From: Burkholderiaceae bacterium
Lineage (GTDB): Bacteria > Pseudomonadota > Gammaproteobacteria > Burkholderiales > Burkholderiaceae
Length of the DNA stretch: 30,668 bases
Assembly (NCBI GenBank): GCA_017998575.1
Contig: JAGOCV010000004.1
Span: 1 to 30,668 of the forward strand
Direction of reading: 5' to 3'
In this document: positions 1 through 8,114 of the stretch, in pieces
How positions within the stretch are numbered: position 1 is the first letter of the stretch
How the letters are laid out: every line of letters begins with the position of its first letter
Position numbers and translations under genes: made by a program
The notes under the pieces: model-generated
Seen by the model: only the letters and a program-made list of their open reading frames with translations
Database searches by the model: none
Told to the model about the DNA's origin: nothing

Positions 1-617
1 GCCTGGATGCGCGCGAAGTCGCCGGCCTGGGCAGCCTCGGCGAAGCGCCGCAGCAGGTCGGCGTGGGCCTGCGGGCTGGCCGAAAAGCGCGGCCGCGCGG
101 CCTGCACGTGGCTGCGTGCGCGGTGCACCAGCTGGCGGCAGGCGGGCTCGCTCTTGCCCAGCGCGCGCGCCACCTCGGCGTAGTCGGCGTCGAACACTTC
201 GCGCAGCAGGAAGGCGGCGCGCTCCTCGGGCGTGAGTTGCTCCAGCACGAACAGCAGTGCGGTGGAGATATCGTGCGCGCGCTCCAGTGCGTCCTCGGGG
301 CTGCCGGCCGGGTCGGGCAGGCGGGCCAGCGGGTCGTCGGCATCGGGCCAGGCTTCGAGCAGCGGCTCGGGCAACCAGAAGCCGGTGTAGTGCTCGCGCT
401 CGGCACGCAGGCTGCGCAGCCGGTCGATGGACAGGCGCGTGGCGACGGTGACGAGCCAGGCTTCGGCGTTGGCGATGGTGGCGCGGTCACTGCCGTGCCA
501 GCGCAGCCAGGCGTCCTGCACCACGTCCTCGGCATCGGCGCGCACGCCCAGCATGCGGTAGGCCAGGCCGAACAGGCGCGGGCGGTGGGTCTCGAAGGTG
601 TCGGCGGCTGTGTCCAT
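1..617 (-). CDS. ECF41-type (SigJ-like) RNA polymerase sigma factor, 3' end outside window
   Basis: Alternative sigma factor that directs RNA polymerase to a small regulon. The reverse complement gives an open frame of 205 codons running off the left edge. Region 2 starts almost at the N-terminus (RPRLFGLAYRMLG, then DAEDVVQDAWLRW); region 4 follows (LTPEERAAFLLREVF, then YAEVARALGKSEPACRQLV). Between them sits WLPEPL, the linker motif I associate with group ECF41. Past region 4, the sequence PRFSASPQAHADLLRRFAEA enters what in this family is a SnoaL-like C-terminal regulatory domain, lost at the edge. ECF41 factors have no classical anti-sigma factor; the fused domain takes that role. The start at 617 is chosen because family members begin a few residues before the RPRLFGLAYRML motif. 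It lies 44 nt after the nudJ stop on the same strand, so co-transcription is possible. The family call is firm; the stimulus and regulon are unknown. Confidence 0.9.
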   Translation of the reverse strand, partial: MDTAADTFETHRPRLFGLAYRMLGVRADAEDVVQDAWLRWHGSDRATIANAEAWLVTVATRLSIDRLRSLRAEREHYTGFWLPEPLLEAWPDADDPLARLPDPAGSPEDALERAHDISTALLFVLEQLTPEERAAFLLREVFDADYAEVARALGKSEPACRQLVHRARSHVQAARPRFSASPQAHADLLRRFAEAAQAGDFARIQ

Positions 618-661
618 GAAGCGCAGACGGACGGGGATGCCGCCGTGTGACAGGTGGCCGG

Positions 662-1180
662 TCAGCCGGCGCCGGGCGCCGTCACGCTCGGGTCGGTGTA
701 GACCATGTCGAGCGGATAGCGGTGGCCGGCCAGGTAGTCCTCCAGACAGCGCAGCAGCAACGGGCTGCGGTGGCGCGAGGCCGAGGCGCGGATCTCGTCG
801 GGCGTCATCCACAGGGCCCGCACGATGCCGGTGTCCAGCGTGCGGCCCGGCACGGGCTCGACGGCCTCGCCGCAGAACGCAAAGCGCAGGTAGGTGATGT
901 CCTCGCCCGTGGCGGCCTTGGTGAAGCGCGAGAGATAGATGCCCAGCAGCGCCGTGGGGCGGAACACCCACGCGGTTTCCTCCAGCGCCTCGCGCACGCA
1001 GCCGTCCACCGGCGACTCGCCCGGATCCAGGTGGCCGGCCGGGTTGTTGAGCCTGAGGCCACCGTCGGTGTGCTCTTCCACCAGCAGGAAGCGGCCGTCT
1101 TTCTCGATCAGCGCGGCCACGGTCACGCTGGGCTTCCAGCGCACGGGGGCGGCGCCGGCTGCGGGCAGGGATGTCATCAT
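662..1180 (-). CDS. nudJ: NudJ-like Nudix hydrolase
   Basis: Nudix phosphohydrolase of 172 aa. It resembles E. coli NudJ, which acts on thiamin-pyrimidine pyrophosphates and nucleoside triphosphates. The fold opens with SVTVAALIEKDGRFLLVEE. The Nudix box follows: GHLDPGE, seven residues, then REALEETAW. The last G of the consensus EExGU is A here, while the catalytic REx2EE glutamates are intact. The C-terminal half (RSPLLLRCLEDYLAGHRYPL) matches the NudJ tail (SPLV...GQRYPLEM), which separates it from MutT types. The open frame continues far upstream only because it lies antisense to pntAA. The first ATG of the MM pair, at 1180, is chosen because a -10-like hexamer lies exactly 7 nt before it; 1177 is the alternative. 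The real substrate in this organism is unproven. Confidence 0.88.
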   Translation of the reverse strand: MMTSLPAAGAAPVRWKPSVTVAALIEKDGRFLLVEEHTDGGLRLNNPAGHLDPGESPVDGCVREALEETAWVFRPTALLGIYLSRFTKAATGEDITYLRFAFCGEAVEPVPGRTLDTGIVRALWMTPDEIRASASRHRSPLLLRCLEDYLAGHRYPLDMVYTDPSVTAPGAG

Positions 1181-1187
1181 GCGGCCG

Positions 1188-1193
1188 ATTCTG
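1188..1193 (-). promoter_or_regulatory. -10-like element 7 nt before nudJ ATG (candidate leaderless promoter)
   Basis: On the minus strand CAGAAT is followed by CGGCCGC and then the nudJ ATG. No purine-rich Shine-Dalgarno lies upstream. A transcript starting about 7 nt after the hexamer would begin at the start codon. The same geometry occurs at proA, rpe and apaG. No clear -35 is visible. Confidence 0.45.
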
Positions 1194-1212
1194 CGACATG
1201 AGGCGGCACGCA

Positions 1213-1238
1213 TACATAATGCCCCGTTCGCCGGGGCA
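1213..1238 (+). promoter_or_regulatory. Putative pntAA promoter -10 with adjoining palindrome
   Basis: TACATAAT (1213-1220) is the only AT-rich hexamer-like site between nudJ and pntAA. It overlaps the first base of a perfect inverted repeat, TGCCCCG-TTCGC-CGGGGCA (1220-1238). The repeat would lie at the transcription start, so it could be an operator or the first hairpin of an mRNA leader of about 80 nt. No convincing -35 is seen. Confidence 0.35.
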
Positions 1239-1310
1239 CAGCAGAACACACACAGGCGCCAGGCCATGCGCCCCCCGGCCGAGGATTTCGAAACTTTCCG
1301 AGGAGAACGC

Positions 1311-2432
1311 ATGCGTATCGGAGTACCCGCCGAAACCACGGTGGGCGAAACCCGCGTGGCCGTCACGCCAGAGACGGCCAGGAAGCTCGTGGCCCAGGGC
1401 CACGCCGTGAGGGTGCAGTCGGGGGCCGGCCTGGCGGCCAGCATCACCGACGATGCCTTGCGCGCCGCTGGCGCCGAGATCACCGACGCCGCCGGTGCTT
1501 TCGGCAGCGAGCTGGTGCTCAAGGTGCGCCCGCCCTTTGACAACGAACTCGCGCTGATGGCGCCCGGCACGGCGCTGGTGGGCATGCTCAACCCGTTCGA
1601 TGCCGAAGGGCTTGCGCGGATGGCCCGGGCGCAGCTCACGGCGTTCGCGCTGGAAGCCGCGCCGCGCACCACGCGCGCGCAGAGCATGGACGTGCTCTCC
1701 AGCCAGGCCAACATCGCCGGCTACAAGGCCGTGATGATCGCGGCCGACCGGTATCAGCGCTTCTTCCCCATGCTGATGACGGCCGCCGGCACGGTGAAGG
1801 CCGCGCGCGTCGTCGTCCTCGGCGTGGGCGTGGCGGGCCTGCAGGCCATCGCCACGGCCAAGCGGCTGGGCGCGGTCATCGAAGCCAGCGACGTGCGGCC
1901 TTCCGTCAAGGAGCAGGTCGAGTCGCTGGGCGGCAAGTTCATCGACGTGCCCTACGAGACGCAGGAAGAGAAAGACGCGGCCGAAGGCACGGGCGGCTAT
2001 GCGCGTCCCATGCCTGCCAGCTGGCTTGATCGGCAGAAGGCCGAAGTGGCCAAGCGCGTCGCCCAGGCCGATGTGGTGATCACCACCGCGCTCATTCCCG
2101 GCCGGCCCGCGCCGGTGCTGGTCACCGAGGACATGGTGCGCTCGATGAAGCCCGGCTCGGTCATCGTCGATCTGGCCGCGCCACAGGGCGGCAACTGCCC
2201 GCTCACCGAGCCCGGCCGCACGGTGGTCAGGCATGGTGTCACGCTGGTCGGCGAAACCAACCTGCCCGCGCTGGTGGCCGCCGATGCCTCGGCGCTCTAT
2301 GCGCGCAATGTGCTCGACTTCCTCAAGCTCGTGCTGCCCAAGGACGGTGCCTTCACCGTCGACATGAACGACGACATCGTCGCGGCCTGCCTGATGGCGC
2401 AAGGCGGCGAAGTGAAGCGAAACCAAGGCTGA
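1311..2432 (+). CDS. pntAA: NAD(P) transhydrogenase subunit alpha, domain I (split alpha 1)
   Basis: NAD(H)-binding domain I of proton-translocating transhydrogenase, 373 aa. It works with PntAB and PntB to move hydride from NADH to NADP+ at the cost of the proton gradient. It opens with [20 protein letters not shown], typical of alanine dehydrogenase/PNT N-termini. The mobile RQD-loop motif is present (R122, Q124, D127 in RAQSMD). The dinucleotide fold is at about 171-180 (GVGVAGLQA), followed by EASDVRP. It stops after domain I, unlike E. coli PntA, which carries membrane segments; here those form the next gene. The start at 1311 has AGGAG about 6 nt upstream. An in-frame ATG at 1266 has no such site. 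The next gene begins 2 nt after the stop, so the operon is tight. Confidence 0.96.
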   Translation: MRIGVPAETTVGETRVAVTPETARKLVAQGHAVRVQSGAGLAASITDDALRAAGAEITDAAGAFGSELVLKVRPPFDNELALMAPGTALVGMLNPFDAEGLARMARAQLTAFALEAAPRTTRAQSMDVLSSQANIAGYKAVMIAADRYQRFFPMLMTAAGTVKAARVVVLGVGVAGLQAIATAKRLGAVIEASDVRPSVKEQVESLGGKFIDVPYETQEEKDAAEGTGGYARPMPASWLDRQKAEVAKRVAQADVVITTALIPGRPAPVLVTEDMVRSMKPGSVIVDLAAPQGGNCPLTEPGRTVVRHGVTLVGETNLPALVAADASALYARNVLDFLKLVLPKDGAFTVDMNDDIVAACLMAQGGEVKRNQG

Positions 2433-2434
2433 AC

Positions 2435-2779
2435 ATGGACCTCGTCTCTCCCACCATCCTCAACCTCATCATCTTCGTGCTGGCCATCTACGTGGGCTAC
2501 CACGTGGTCTGGACGGTCACGCCCGCGCTGCACACGCCGCTGATGGCGGTGACCAATGCCATCTCGGCCATCGTGATCGTGGGCGCCATGCTGGCGGCGG
2601 CGCTCACCACCACCTCCCTGGGCAAGACCATGGGCGTGCTGGCCGTGGCGCTGGCCGCCGTCAACGTGTTCGGCGGCTTCCTGGTCACGCGCCGCATGCT
2701 CGAGATGTTCCGCAAGAAGGAGAAGAAGGCCCCGGCTGCCGCCGCCACCACCACCGACACGAAGGGTGGCCACGCATGA
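2435..2779 (+). CDS. pntAB: NAD(P) transhydrogenase subunit alpha, membrane part (alpha 2)
   Basis: Small membrane subunit, 114 aa, that together with the N-terminal half of PntB builds the proton channel (domain II). About three hydrophobic helices are visible: residues 7-27 ([19 protein letters not shown]), 43-60 ([15 protein letters not shown]) and 67-85 ([19 protein letters not shown]). A short basic stretch (FRKKEKK) and a low-complexity Ala/Thr tail follow. It starts 2 nt after the pntAA stop, and its stop overlaps the pntB start in an ATGA arrangement, which indicates translational coupling. The three-gene layout (AA, AB, B) is the form known from Rhodospirillum and many beta- and alphaproteobacteria. 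Confidence 0.95.
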   Translation: MDLVSPTILNLIIFVLAIYVGYHVVWTVTPALHTPLMAVTNAISAIVIVGAMLAAALTTTSLGKTMGVLAVALAAVNVFGGFLVTRRMLEMFRKKEKKAPAAAATTTDTKGGHA

Positions 2780-4272
2780 TGCTCAGCATGAACATGGTGA
2801 CGCTGCTGTACCTGGTGGCGTCGGTCTGCTTCATCCAGGCGCTCAAGGGTCTGTCGCACCCGACCACGTCGATCCGGGGCAACCTGTTCGGCATGGCCGG
2901 CATGCTGATCGCCGTGCTGACCACGGCCGCGTTGATCTGGCGGCTGGCCGACGGCGCGCCGCTGGGGCTGGGCTGGGTGCTGATCGGCCTGCTGGCTGGC
3001 GGCACGGCCGGCACGATCATGGCGCAGCGCGTCGAGATGACCAAGATGCCCGAGCTGGTGGCCTTCATGCACAGCATGATCGGCCTGGCCGCGGTGTTCA
3101 TCGCCATCGCGGCGGTGGTCGAACCCTGGGCCTTCGGCATCGTGGGTGCGCCGGTGCCGGCGCTGCTCAACGCCACCACGCCGCAGGGCGTGCCCGTGGT
3201 GATCGAGGGCTTCACGCGCGATCCGGTGCCGGCGGGCAACCGGCTGGAGCTGTTCCTGGGCGCGGCCATCGGCGCCATCACGTTCAGCGGCTCGGTCATC
3301 GCGTTCGGCAAGCTCTCGGGCAAATACAGGTTCCGCCTGTTCCAGGGCGCGCCCGTGGTGTTCACGGGCCAGCACGTGCTCAATCTGGTGCTGGGCCTGG
3401 CGGCCATCGGCCTGGGTCTCGTCTACACCTTCACCGAGAGCTGGACGGCTTTCGGCATCATGCTGGCGCTGGCCTTCGTGCTGGGCGTGCTGCTGATCAT
3501 CCCGATCGGCGGCGCCGACATGCCGGTGGTGGTGTCCATGCTCAACAGCTACTCGGGCTGGGCGGCGGCGGGCATCGGCTTCAGCCTGAACAACAGCATG
3601 CTGATCATCGCCGGCTCGCTGGTGGGCAGCTCGGGCGCCATCCTCTCGTACATCATGTGCAAGGCGATGAACCGCTCGTTCTTCAACGTGATCCTGGGCG
3701 GGTTCGGGGGCGACGCCACGGCGGCCAGTGCGGGCAGCCAGCAGCAGCGCAACGTCAAGAGCGGCAGCGCCGACGACGCGGCCTTCGTGCTGTCGAACGC
3801 CGAAACCGTGGTCATCGTGCCGGGCTACGGCCTGGCGGTGGCGCGTGCGCAGCATGCCGTCAAGGAACTGGCGGCCAAGCTCACCGAAAAAGGCATCACG
3901 GTCAAGTACGCCATCCATCCGGTGGCCGGCCGCATGCCCGGCCACATGAACGTGCTGCTGGCCGAAGCCGAGGTGCCCTACGACCAGGTGTTCGAGATGG
4001 AAGACATCAACGGCGAGTTCGGCCAGGCCGACGTGGCCATCATCCTGGGGGCCAACGACGTGGTGAACCCCGCCGCCCACACCAAGGGCAGCCCGATCTA
4101 CGGCATGCCGATCCTGGAGGCCTACAAGGCCAAGACCATCATCGTGAACAAGCGCTCGATGGCCGCCGGCTATGCGGGCCTGGACAACGAGCTGTTCTAC
4201 ATGGACAAGACCATGATGGTCTTCGGCGACGCCAAGAAGGTGGTCGAGGACATGGTCAAGGCCGTCGAATAA
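2776..4272 (+). CDS. pntB: NAD(P) transhydrogenase subunit beta
   Basis: Beta subunit, 498 aa, inner membrane. The first roughly 300 residues form repeated hydrophobic helices of domain II. The C-terminal part is NADP(H)-binding domain [13 protein letters not shown] from about residue 350, [18 protein letters not shown], the GAND motif, and [13 protein letters not shown] that clamps NADP. It is somewhat longer than E. coli PntB (462 aa), mostly within the membrane domain. The start ATG overlaps the pntAB stop by 4 nt; a second ATG follows at once (MM). The complete enzyme supplies NADPH for biosynthesis and thiol reduction. It is the last gene of the operon; a hairpin lies 15 nt after the stop. 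Confidence 0.96.
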   Translation: MMLSMNMVTLLYLVASVCFIQALKGLSHPTTSIRGNLFGMAGMLIAVLTTAALIWRLADGAPLGLGWVLIGLLAGGTAGTIMAQRVEMTKMPELVAFMHSMIGLAAVFIAIAAVVEPWAFGIVGAPVPALLNATTPQGVPVVIEGFTRDPVPAGNRLELFLGAAIGAITFSGSVIAFGKLSGKYRFRLFQGAPVVFTGQHVLNLVLGLAAIGLGLVYTFTESWTAFGIMLALAFVLGVLLIIPIGGADMPVVVSMLNSYSGWAAAGIGFSLNNSMLIIAGSLVGSSGAILSYIMCKAMNRSFFNVILGGFGGDATAASAGSQQQRNVKSGSADDAAFVLSNAETVVIVPGYGLAVARAQHAVKELAAKLTEKGITVKYAIHPVAGRMPGHMNVLLAEAEVPYDQVFEMEDINGEFGQADVAIILGANDVVNPAAHTKGSPIYGMPILEAYKAKTIIVNKRSMAAGYAGLDNELFYMDKTMMVFGDAKKVVEDMVKAVE

Positions 4273-4287
4273 CCGGCCCCACCCCAG

Positions 4288-4310
4288 CCGCCCGTCTTAA
4301 ACACGGGCGG
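4288..4310 (+). terminator. Hairpin after pntB
   Basis: A perfect 8-bp stem CCGCCCGT / ACGGGCGG with a 7-nt AT-rich loop starts 15 nt after the pntB stop. There is no U-run behind it, so it may be a weak intrinsic terminator or a 3'-end stabilising structure. Confidence 0.45.
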
Positions 4311-4351
4311 ATTCAGGGGAAACACGAAACAGCACGGTCGTTCGATTGCGC

Positions 4352-4357
4352 CACAAT
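4352..4357 (+). promoter_or_regulatory. Possible fadD -10 element
   Basis: CACAAT lies 65 nt before the fadD start, downstream of the pntB hairpin. It fits the weak -10 style seen elsewhere in the window. No good -35 is seen. Confidence 0.25.
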
Positions 4358-4422
4358 GGCCGTCGCAGCTCGCGTGCCCCCGGGTGCGTGCATCCAGCCA
4401 ACAAGTGATCCCCGGAGACATC

Positions 4423-6117
4423 ATGGATTCATCCGCTCAAGCAGACCGCCCCTGGCTGGCGGCCTACCCCGCCGGCGTGCCGGCCGACATCGACGCCTCG
4501 CAGTACGGCTCGCTCGTCGCGTTGATGGAAGAGAGCTTCACGAAGTACGCCGAGCGCACGGCCTATTCGTTCATGGGCAAGGATGTCGCCTATGCCGACA
4601 CCGACCGCGAAAGCCGCGCGCTGGCGGCCTACCTGCAGGGCCTGGGCCTGTCCAAGGGCGACCGCGTCGCGATCATGATGCCCAACGTGCCGCAGTACCC
4701 GGCCACGGTGGCGGCCATCCTGCGTGCGGGCTTCGTGGTGGTGAACGTCAACCCGCTGTACACGGCGCGCGAACTCGAGCACCAGCTCAAGGATTCGGGC
4801 GCCCGGGCCATCGTCATCATCGAGAACTTTGCGGCCACGCTGCAGAAGTGCATCGCGGCCACGCCCGTCAAGCACGTCGTGCTGGCGGCCATGGGCGACC
4901 GGCTGGGCCTCGTCAAGGGCGCGCTGGTGAACTACGTGGTGCGCAAGGTCAAGAAGCTGGTGCCGCCGTTCTCGCTGCCCGGCGCCGTGCGCTTCAACGA
5001 TGCGCTGTCGCAGGGCGCGCGTGGCACGCTGCGCCAGCCCGACATCCATGCCGACGATGTGGCCGTGCTGCAGTACACGGGCGGCACCACGGGCGTGAGC
5101 AAGGGCGCGGTGCTGCTGCATCGCAACGTCATCGCCAACGTTCTGCAGTCCGAGGCCTGGAACGCGCCGGCCATGGCCAAGGTGCCCAGGAACGAACAGC
5201 AGACGGCCGTGTGCGCCCTGCCGCTCTATCACATCTTCGCGTTCACCGTGAACATGATGCTGTCCATGCGCACGGGCGGCAAGACGATCCTGATTCCCAA
5301 CCCGCGCGATCTGCCGGCTACCCTGAAAGAGCTGTCCAAGCACCGCTTCCACAGCTTCCCGGCCGTCAACACGCTGTTCAACGGCCTGGCCAACCATCCC
5401 GACTTCAACAAGGTCGACTGGAGCCACCTGGCCATCTCGGTCGGCGGCGGCATGGCAGTGCAGGCGGCGGTGGCCAAGCTGTGGCTCGAGAAGACCGGCT
5501 GCCCCATCGTCGAGGGCTATGGCCTGTCGGAAACCAGCCCCTCCGCGAGCTGCAATCCGACCAATAACAAGGAATTCACCGCCACCATCGGCGTGCCGCT
5601 GCCGTCCACTTCGATGAAGTGCATCGACGACGACGGTAACGAAGTGCCCCTGGGCCAGCCTGGCGAGATCGCCATCAAGGGCCCGCAGGTCATGGCCGGC
5701 TACTGGCAGCGCCCCGACGAAACCGCCAAGGTCATGACGGCCGACGGCTACTTCAAGTCGGGCGACATCGGGGTGATGGATGAGCGCGGTTACTTCAAGA
5801 TCGTCGACCGCAAGAAGGACATGATCCTGGTGAGCGGCTTCAACGTCTATCCCAACGAGGTCGAGGACGTGGTGGCGCAGATGCCGGGCGTGATGGAAGT
5901 GGCGGCCGTCGGCGTGCCCGACGACGCCTCGGGCGAAGCCGTGAAGCTGGTCATCGTGAAGAAGGACCCGGCGATCACCGAAGAGCAGGTGAAGGACTAC
6001 TGCCGCGCGAACCTCACGGGCTACAAGCGTCCGCGGGTCATCGAATTCCGCACCGAACTGCCCAAGACACCCGTGGGCAAGATCCTGCGCCGCGAACTGC
6101 GCGACGCGAAGAAGTAA
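4423..6117 (+). CDS. fadD: Long-chain fatty acid--CoA ligase (FadD family)
   Basis: AMP-forming acyl-CoA synthetase, 564 aa. It activates free fatty acids to acyl-CoA in two steps through an acyl-adenylate, feeding beta-oxidation and lipid synthesis at the inner face of the membrane. Motifs in order: the P-loop YTGGTTGVSKGA from Y218; the adenylate motif VEGYGLSETSP near residue 362; the FadD signature GYFKSGDIGVMDERGYFKIV followed by DRKKDMILVSGFNVYPNEVE; and the C-terminal catalytic lysine in PKTPVGKILRREL. Length and motifs match E. coli FadD (561 aa). The start at 4423 is preceded by GGAG at a good distance. It is probably monocistronic, with a strong hairpin behind it. Chain-length preference cannot be read from sequence. 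Confidence 0.94.
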   Translation: MDSSAQADRPWLAAYPAGVPADIDASQYGSLVALMEESFTKYAERTAYSFMGKDVAYADTDRESRALAAYLQGLGLSKGDRVAIMMPNVPQYPATVAAILRAGFVVVNVNPLYTARELEHQLKDSGARAIVIIENFAATLQKCIAATPVKHVVLAAMGDRLGLVKGALVNYVVRKVKKLVPPFSLPGAVRFNDALSQGARGTLRQPDIHADDVAVLQYTGGTTGVSKGAVLLHRNVIANVLQSEAWNAPAMAKVPRNEQQTAVCALPLYHIFAFTVNMMLSMRTGGKTILIPNPRDLPATLKELSKHRFHSFPAVNTLFNGLANHPDFNKVDWSHLAISVGGGMAVQAAVAKLWLEKTGCPIVEGYGLSETSPSASCNPTNNKEFTATIGVPLPSTSMKCIDDDGNEVPLGQPGEIAIKGPQVMAGYWQRPDETAKVMTADGYFKSGDIGVMDERGYFKIVDRKKDMILVSGFNVYPNEVEDVVAQMPGVMEVAAVGVPDDASGEAVKLVIVKKDPAITEEQVKDYCRANLTGYKRPRVIEFRTELPKTPVGKILRRELRDAKK

Positions 6118-6145
6118 GCGCGAGATCCCACCGCGCCACGATGCG

Positions 6146-6181
6146 AAGGCGCGTGCAGCAGCACCCTGCGGCACGCGCCTT
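6146..6181 (+). terminator. Strong hairpin after fadD
   Basis: A perfect 11-bp inverted repeat AAGGCGCGTGC / GCACGCGCCTT with a 14-nt loop starts 28 nt after the fadD stop. It is followed by GCTACG rather than a U-run. A terminator or mRNA 3'-end structure is likely. Confidence 0.6.
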
Positions 6182-6253
6182 GCTACGTGGCGGGGCGCGT
6201 CGGTGACGACGCGGTTTCATCCGTCAAACGCACGAACGCCTGGAGCCTCCCAC

Positions 6254-7234
6254 ATGTCCATCACCCGCCGCCGCGCCCTGACCGCATCCGCTGCGCTCGT
6301 GGCTTCGTCTTCCTGGACCCTCGCGCAGGCCCAGCCCGCCGGTTGGCCGGCGCGCCCGATCACCATCGTGGTGGCTTACCCCGCCGGTGGCGACACCGAT
6401 GCGCTGGCGCGCCTGGTCGGCGAGAAACTGTCGGCCCGCATCGGCCAGCCCGTGGTGGTGGACAACCGCGCGGGCGCTGCCGGTGCGATCGGCACCACCT
6501 ACGTCTCGCGCGCTGCGGCCGATGGCTACACGCTGCTGCTGGCGCCCAACACGGTGGTCATCACGCCGCACGTCAACACGTCCGCGGCCTACGATCCGGT
6601 CGCCGGCCTCACGCCGGTGGCGCAACTCATCAGCCAGTCCCTGTTCGTGATGGTGCACCCGGGCGCGGGCGTCAACTCGATGCAGGAACTGGCGGCTGCC
6701 GCCAAGGCCGGCCGCATCACCAGCTACGCCAGCCCGGGTAACGGTTCGCCCATGCACATCCTGGGCGAGCTGTTCAACAAATCGGCCGGCGTCAACATCA
6801 CGCAGGTGCCCTACAAGGGTGGCGCACCGGCCATCGCCGACGTCGTGGCCGGCCACGTGCCGATGATGTACATGACGCTCGCGCCCGTGGCGCAGTACGT
6901 CAATGCTGGCCGTCTGAAGGTGCTGGCCGTGGCCGACCCTCAGCGCTCGCCCTTTCTGCCCAACGTCCCCACGCTGGCCGAGCAGGGCTTCAGGGACGCC
7001 GACGTCGGCGCGTGGCAGGCGCTGTTCGCTCCCAGGGGGTTGCCGGCCGACCTGGTGCGCACGCTCAACCAGCACGTGAACGACATCATCCGCCTGCCTG
7101 AAGTGGCCGAGCGCATGAAGTCGCTGGCGCAGGTGGCGGCCGGCGGCGATGCCGCGAAGCTCGGCACGCTGGCCTCGCAGGACTACGCGCGCTACGGCCG
7201 TGTGGTCAAGGAATTCGGCATCCGCGCCGACTGA
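6254..7234 (+). CDS. Bug-family tripartite tricarboxylate transporter substrate-binding protein
   Basis: Periplasmic solute receptor of the Bug/TctC family, 326 aa. These proteins are hugely expanded in Burkholderiales and bind small carboxylates. The N-terminus (ITRRRALTASAALVASSS) is a secretion signal with a twin-arginine-like start; cleavage is likely after AQA near residue 26. Family landmarks follow: WPARPITIVVAYPAGGDTDA, VVVDNRAGAAGAIGT, the ADGYTLLL strand, YKGGAPAIADVVAGHV and the late PNVPTLAEQG. No TctA or TctB membrane subunit is adjacent, so it is an orphan receptor. The start at 6254 is the ATG that gives a full signal peptide. The ligand cannot be inferred. The nucleosidase gene follows after 28 nt. 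Confidence 0.93.
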   Translation: MSITRRRALTASAALVASSSWTLAQAQPAGWPARPITIVVAYPAGGDTDALARLVGEKLSARIGQPVVVDNRAGAAGAIGTTYVSRAAADGYTLLLAPNTVVITPHVNTSAAYDPVAGLTPVAQLISQSLFVMVHPGAGVNSMQELAAAAKAGRITSYASPGNGSPMHILGELFNKSAGVNITQVPYKGGAPAIADVVAGHVPMMYMTLAPVAQYVNAGRLKVLAVADPQRSPFLPNVPTLAEQGFRDADVGAWQALFAPRGLPADLVRTLNQHVNDIIRLPEVAERMKSLAQVAAGGDAAKLGTLASQDYARYGRVVKEFGIRAD

Positions 7235-7262
7235 GTACGGCCACCGGAGGCCGCCCATCCAG

Positions 7263-7985
7263 GTGACATCGTCCGCAGCCCCCGTCGCCATCGTCGGCGC
7301 CATGCACGAGGAGCTGGCTGCCGTGCTGGCCCTGATGCCCGACGAACATCGCGTGACCGTGGGCGGCCGCGAGTTCTGGCCCGGCCACCTGCACGGGCAG
7401 CCGGTGGTCGCGGTGCTCGCACGCATCGGCAAGGTGGCGGCGGCCACCACCGCCACGCTGCTGGCAAGTCACTTCGGCGTGCGTGCCATCGTCTTCACAG
7501 GGGTGGCGGGTGGGCTCGGCGTGGGCGTGAACGTGGGCGATGTGGTGGTGGGGCGAAGCTTTCTGCAGCACGACCTCGACGCCTCGCCCATCTTTGCGCG
7601 CCACGAGGTGCCGCTCTACGGCACGTCGCGTTTCGACGCCGATGCGGCATGGGCCGACGCGCTGGCCCGTGCCGCACGCCGGGCCCTGCCGGCCGCGCGC
7701 GTGCACGAAGGCCTGGTGATCAGCGGTGACCGCTTCGTCTCCACCACGCGGGAGGCCCGCGCGCTGCAGTCCGAACTGCCCGACGCCCTCGCCGTCGAGA
7801 TGGAGGGCGCGGCCTTCGCGCAGGTTTGCCACGATTTCGGCCTGCCGCTGGCCGTGGTGCGCACCATCTCCGACCGCGCCGACGACGCCGCGCATGGCGA
7901 CTTCACCGAGTTCGTGCGCACGGTTGCCAGCCCCCACTCGGCGGCGATCATCGACGCGTTGATGGCCGGTCCATTGCCCGACTAG
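7263..7985 (+). CDS. mtnN: 5'-methylthioadenosine/S-adenosylhomocysteine nucleosidase
   Basis: Cytosolic nucleosidase, 240 aa, that cleaves adenine from 5'-methylthioadenosine and S-adenosylhomocysteine. It clears products of SAM-dependent reactions and supports methionine salvage. Motifs: VAIVGAMHEE, whose last Glu (E17) aligns with E. coli Glu12; FTGVAGGL in the phosphorylase-like core; VEMEGAA with ribose-binding Met180/Glu181; and SDRADD with catalytic Asp204. The only ATG near the front (7302) falls inside the GAM motif and would remove core strand 1. I therefore choose the GTG at 7263, with GGAGG 12 nt upstream, a slightly long spacing. It starts 28 nt after the Bug gene, and co-transcription is plausible. 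It converges with corA. Confidence 0.9.
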   Translation: MTSSAAPVAIVGAMHEELAAVLALMPDEHRVTVGGREFWPGHLHGQPVVAVLARIGKVAAATTATLLASHFGVRAIVFTGVAGGLGVGVNVGDVVVGRSFLQHDLDASPIFARHEVPLYGTSRFDADAAWADALARAARRALPAARVHEGLVISGDRFVSTTREARALQSELPDALAVEMEGAAFAQVCHDFGLPLAVVRTISDRADDAAHGDFTEFVRTVASPHSAAIIDALMAGPLPD

Positions 7986-8047
7986 GCAGATTGCGCGGAC
8001 GGGCGCTGCATTGGCGCTGCGCGATGCAAGTCCAGGGCGACGCGGAA

Positions 8048-8113
8048 CCGGCTTCGCCGGGCCGCAGTCGCCGCCCCCTTGAGGGGGAGGCGGCGCAGCC
8101 GCCATGGGGGTGG
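8048..8113. repeat. Palindromic intergenic element between convergent mtnN and corA
   Basis: A cluster of nested inverted repeats fills the gap. It comprises CCGG-CTTCG-CCGG (8048-8060); GCCGCC (8070-8075) facing GGCGGC (8089-8094) around CCCCCTTGAGGGGG; and GGCGGC-GCA-GCCGCC (8089-8103), ending in ATGGGGGTGG. From memory, near-identical blocks recur in intergenic DNA of Comamonadaceae, so I call it a dispersed REP-like element. Placed between two converging genes, it may act as a bidirectional terminator. Copy number cannot be tested here. Confidence 0.55.
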
Positions 8114-8114
8114 T

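Noticed and set aside
1266..1310. Earlier in-frame ATG for pntAA at 1266
   Set aside because: It adds a non-conserved 15-residue extension and lacks an SD, whereas 1311 has AGGAG and gives the family N-terminus.
1178..1714. N-terminal extension of the Nudix gene (open frame continues to 1714)
   Set aside because: The extension is antisense to pntAA, Ser/Ala-rich and not Nudix-like. A -10-like box sits just before the ATG at 1180.
2497..4080. Minus-strand open frame of 527 codons opposite pntAB/pntB
   Set aside because: His/Asp/Gln-rich antisense shadow with no recognisable domain.
2766..5567. Plus-strand open frame of 933 codons across pntB and fadD
   Set aside because: It runs through two clear genes in another frame; composition (Arg, Gly, His, Gln) is that of a frame-shadow.
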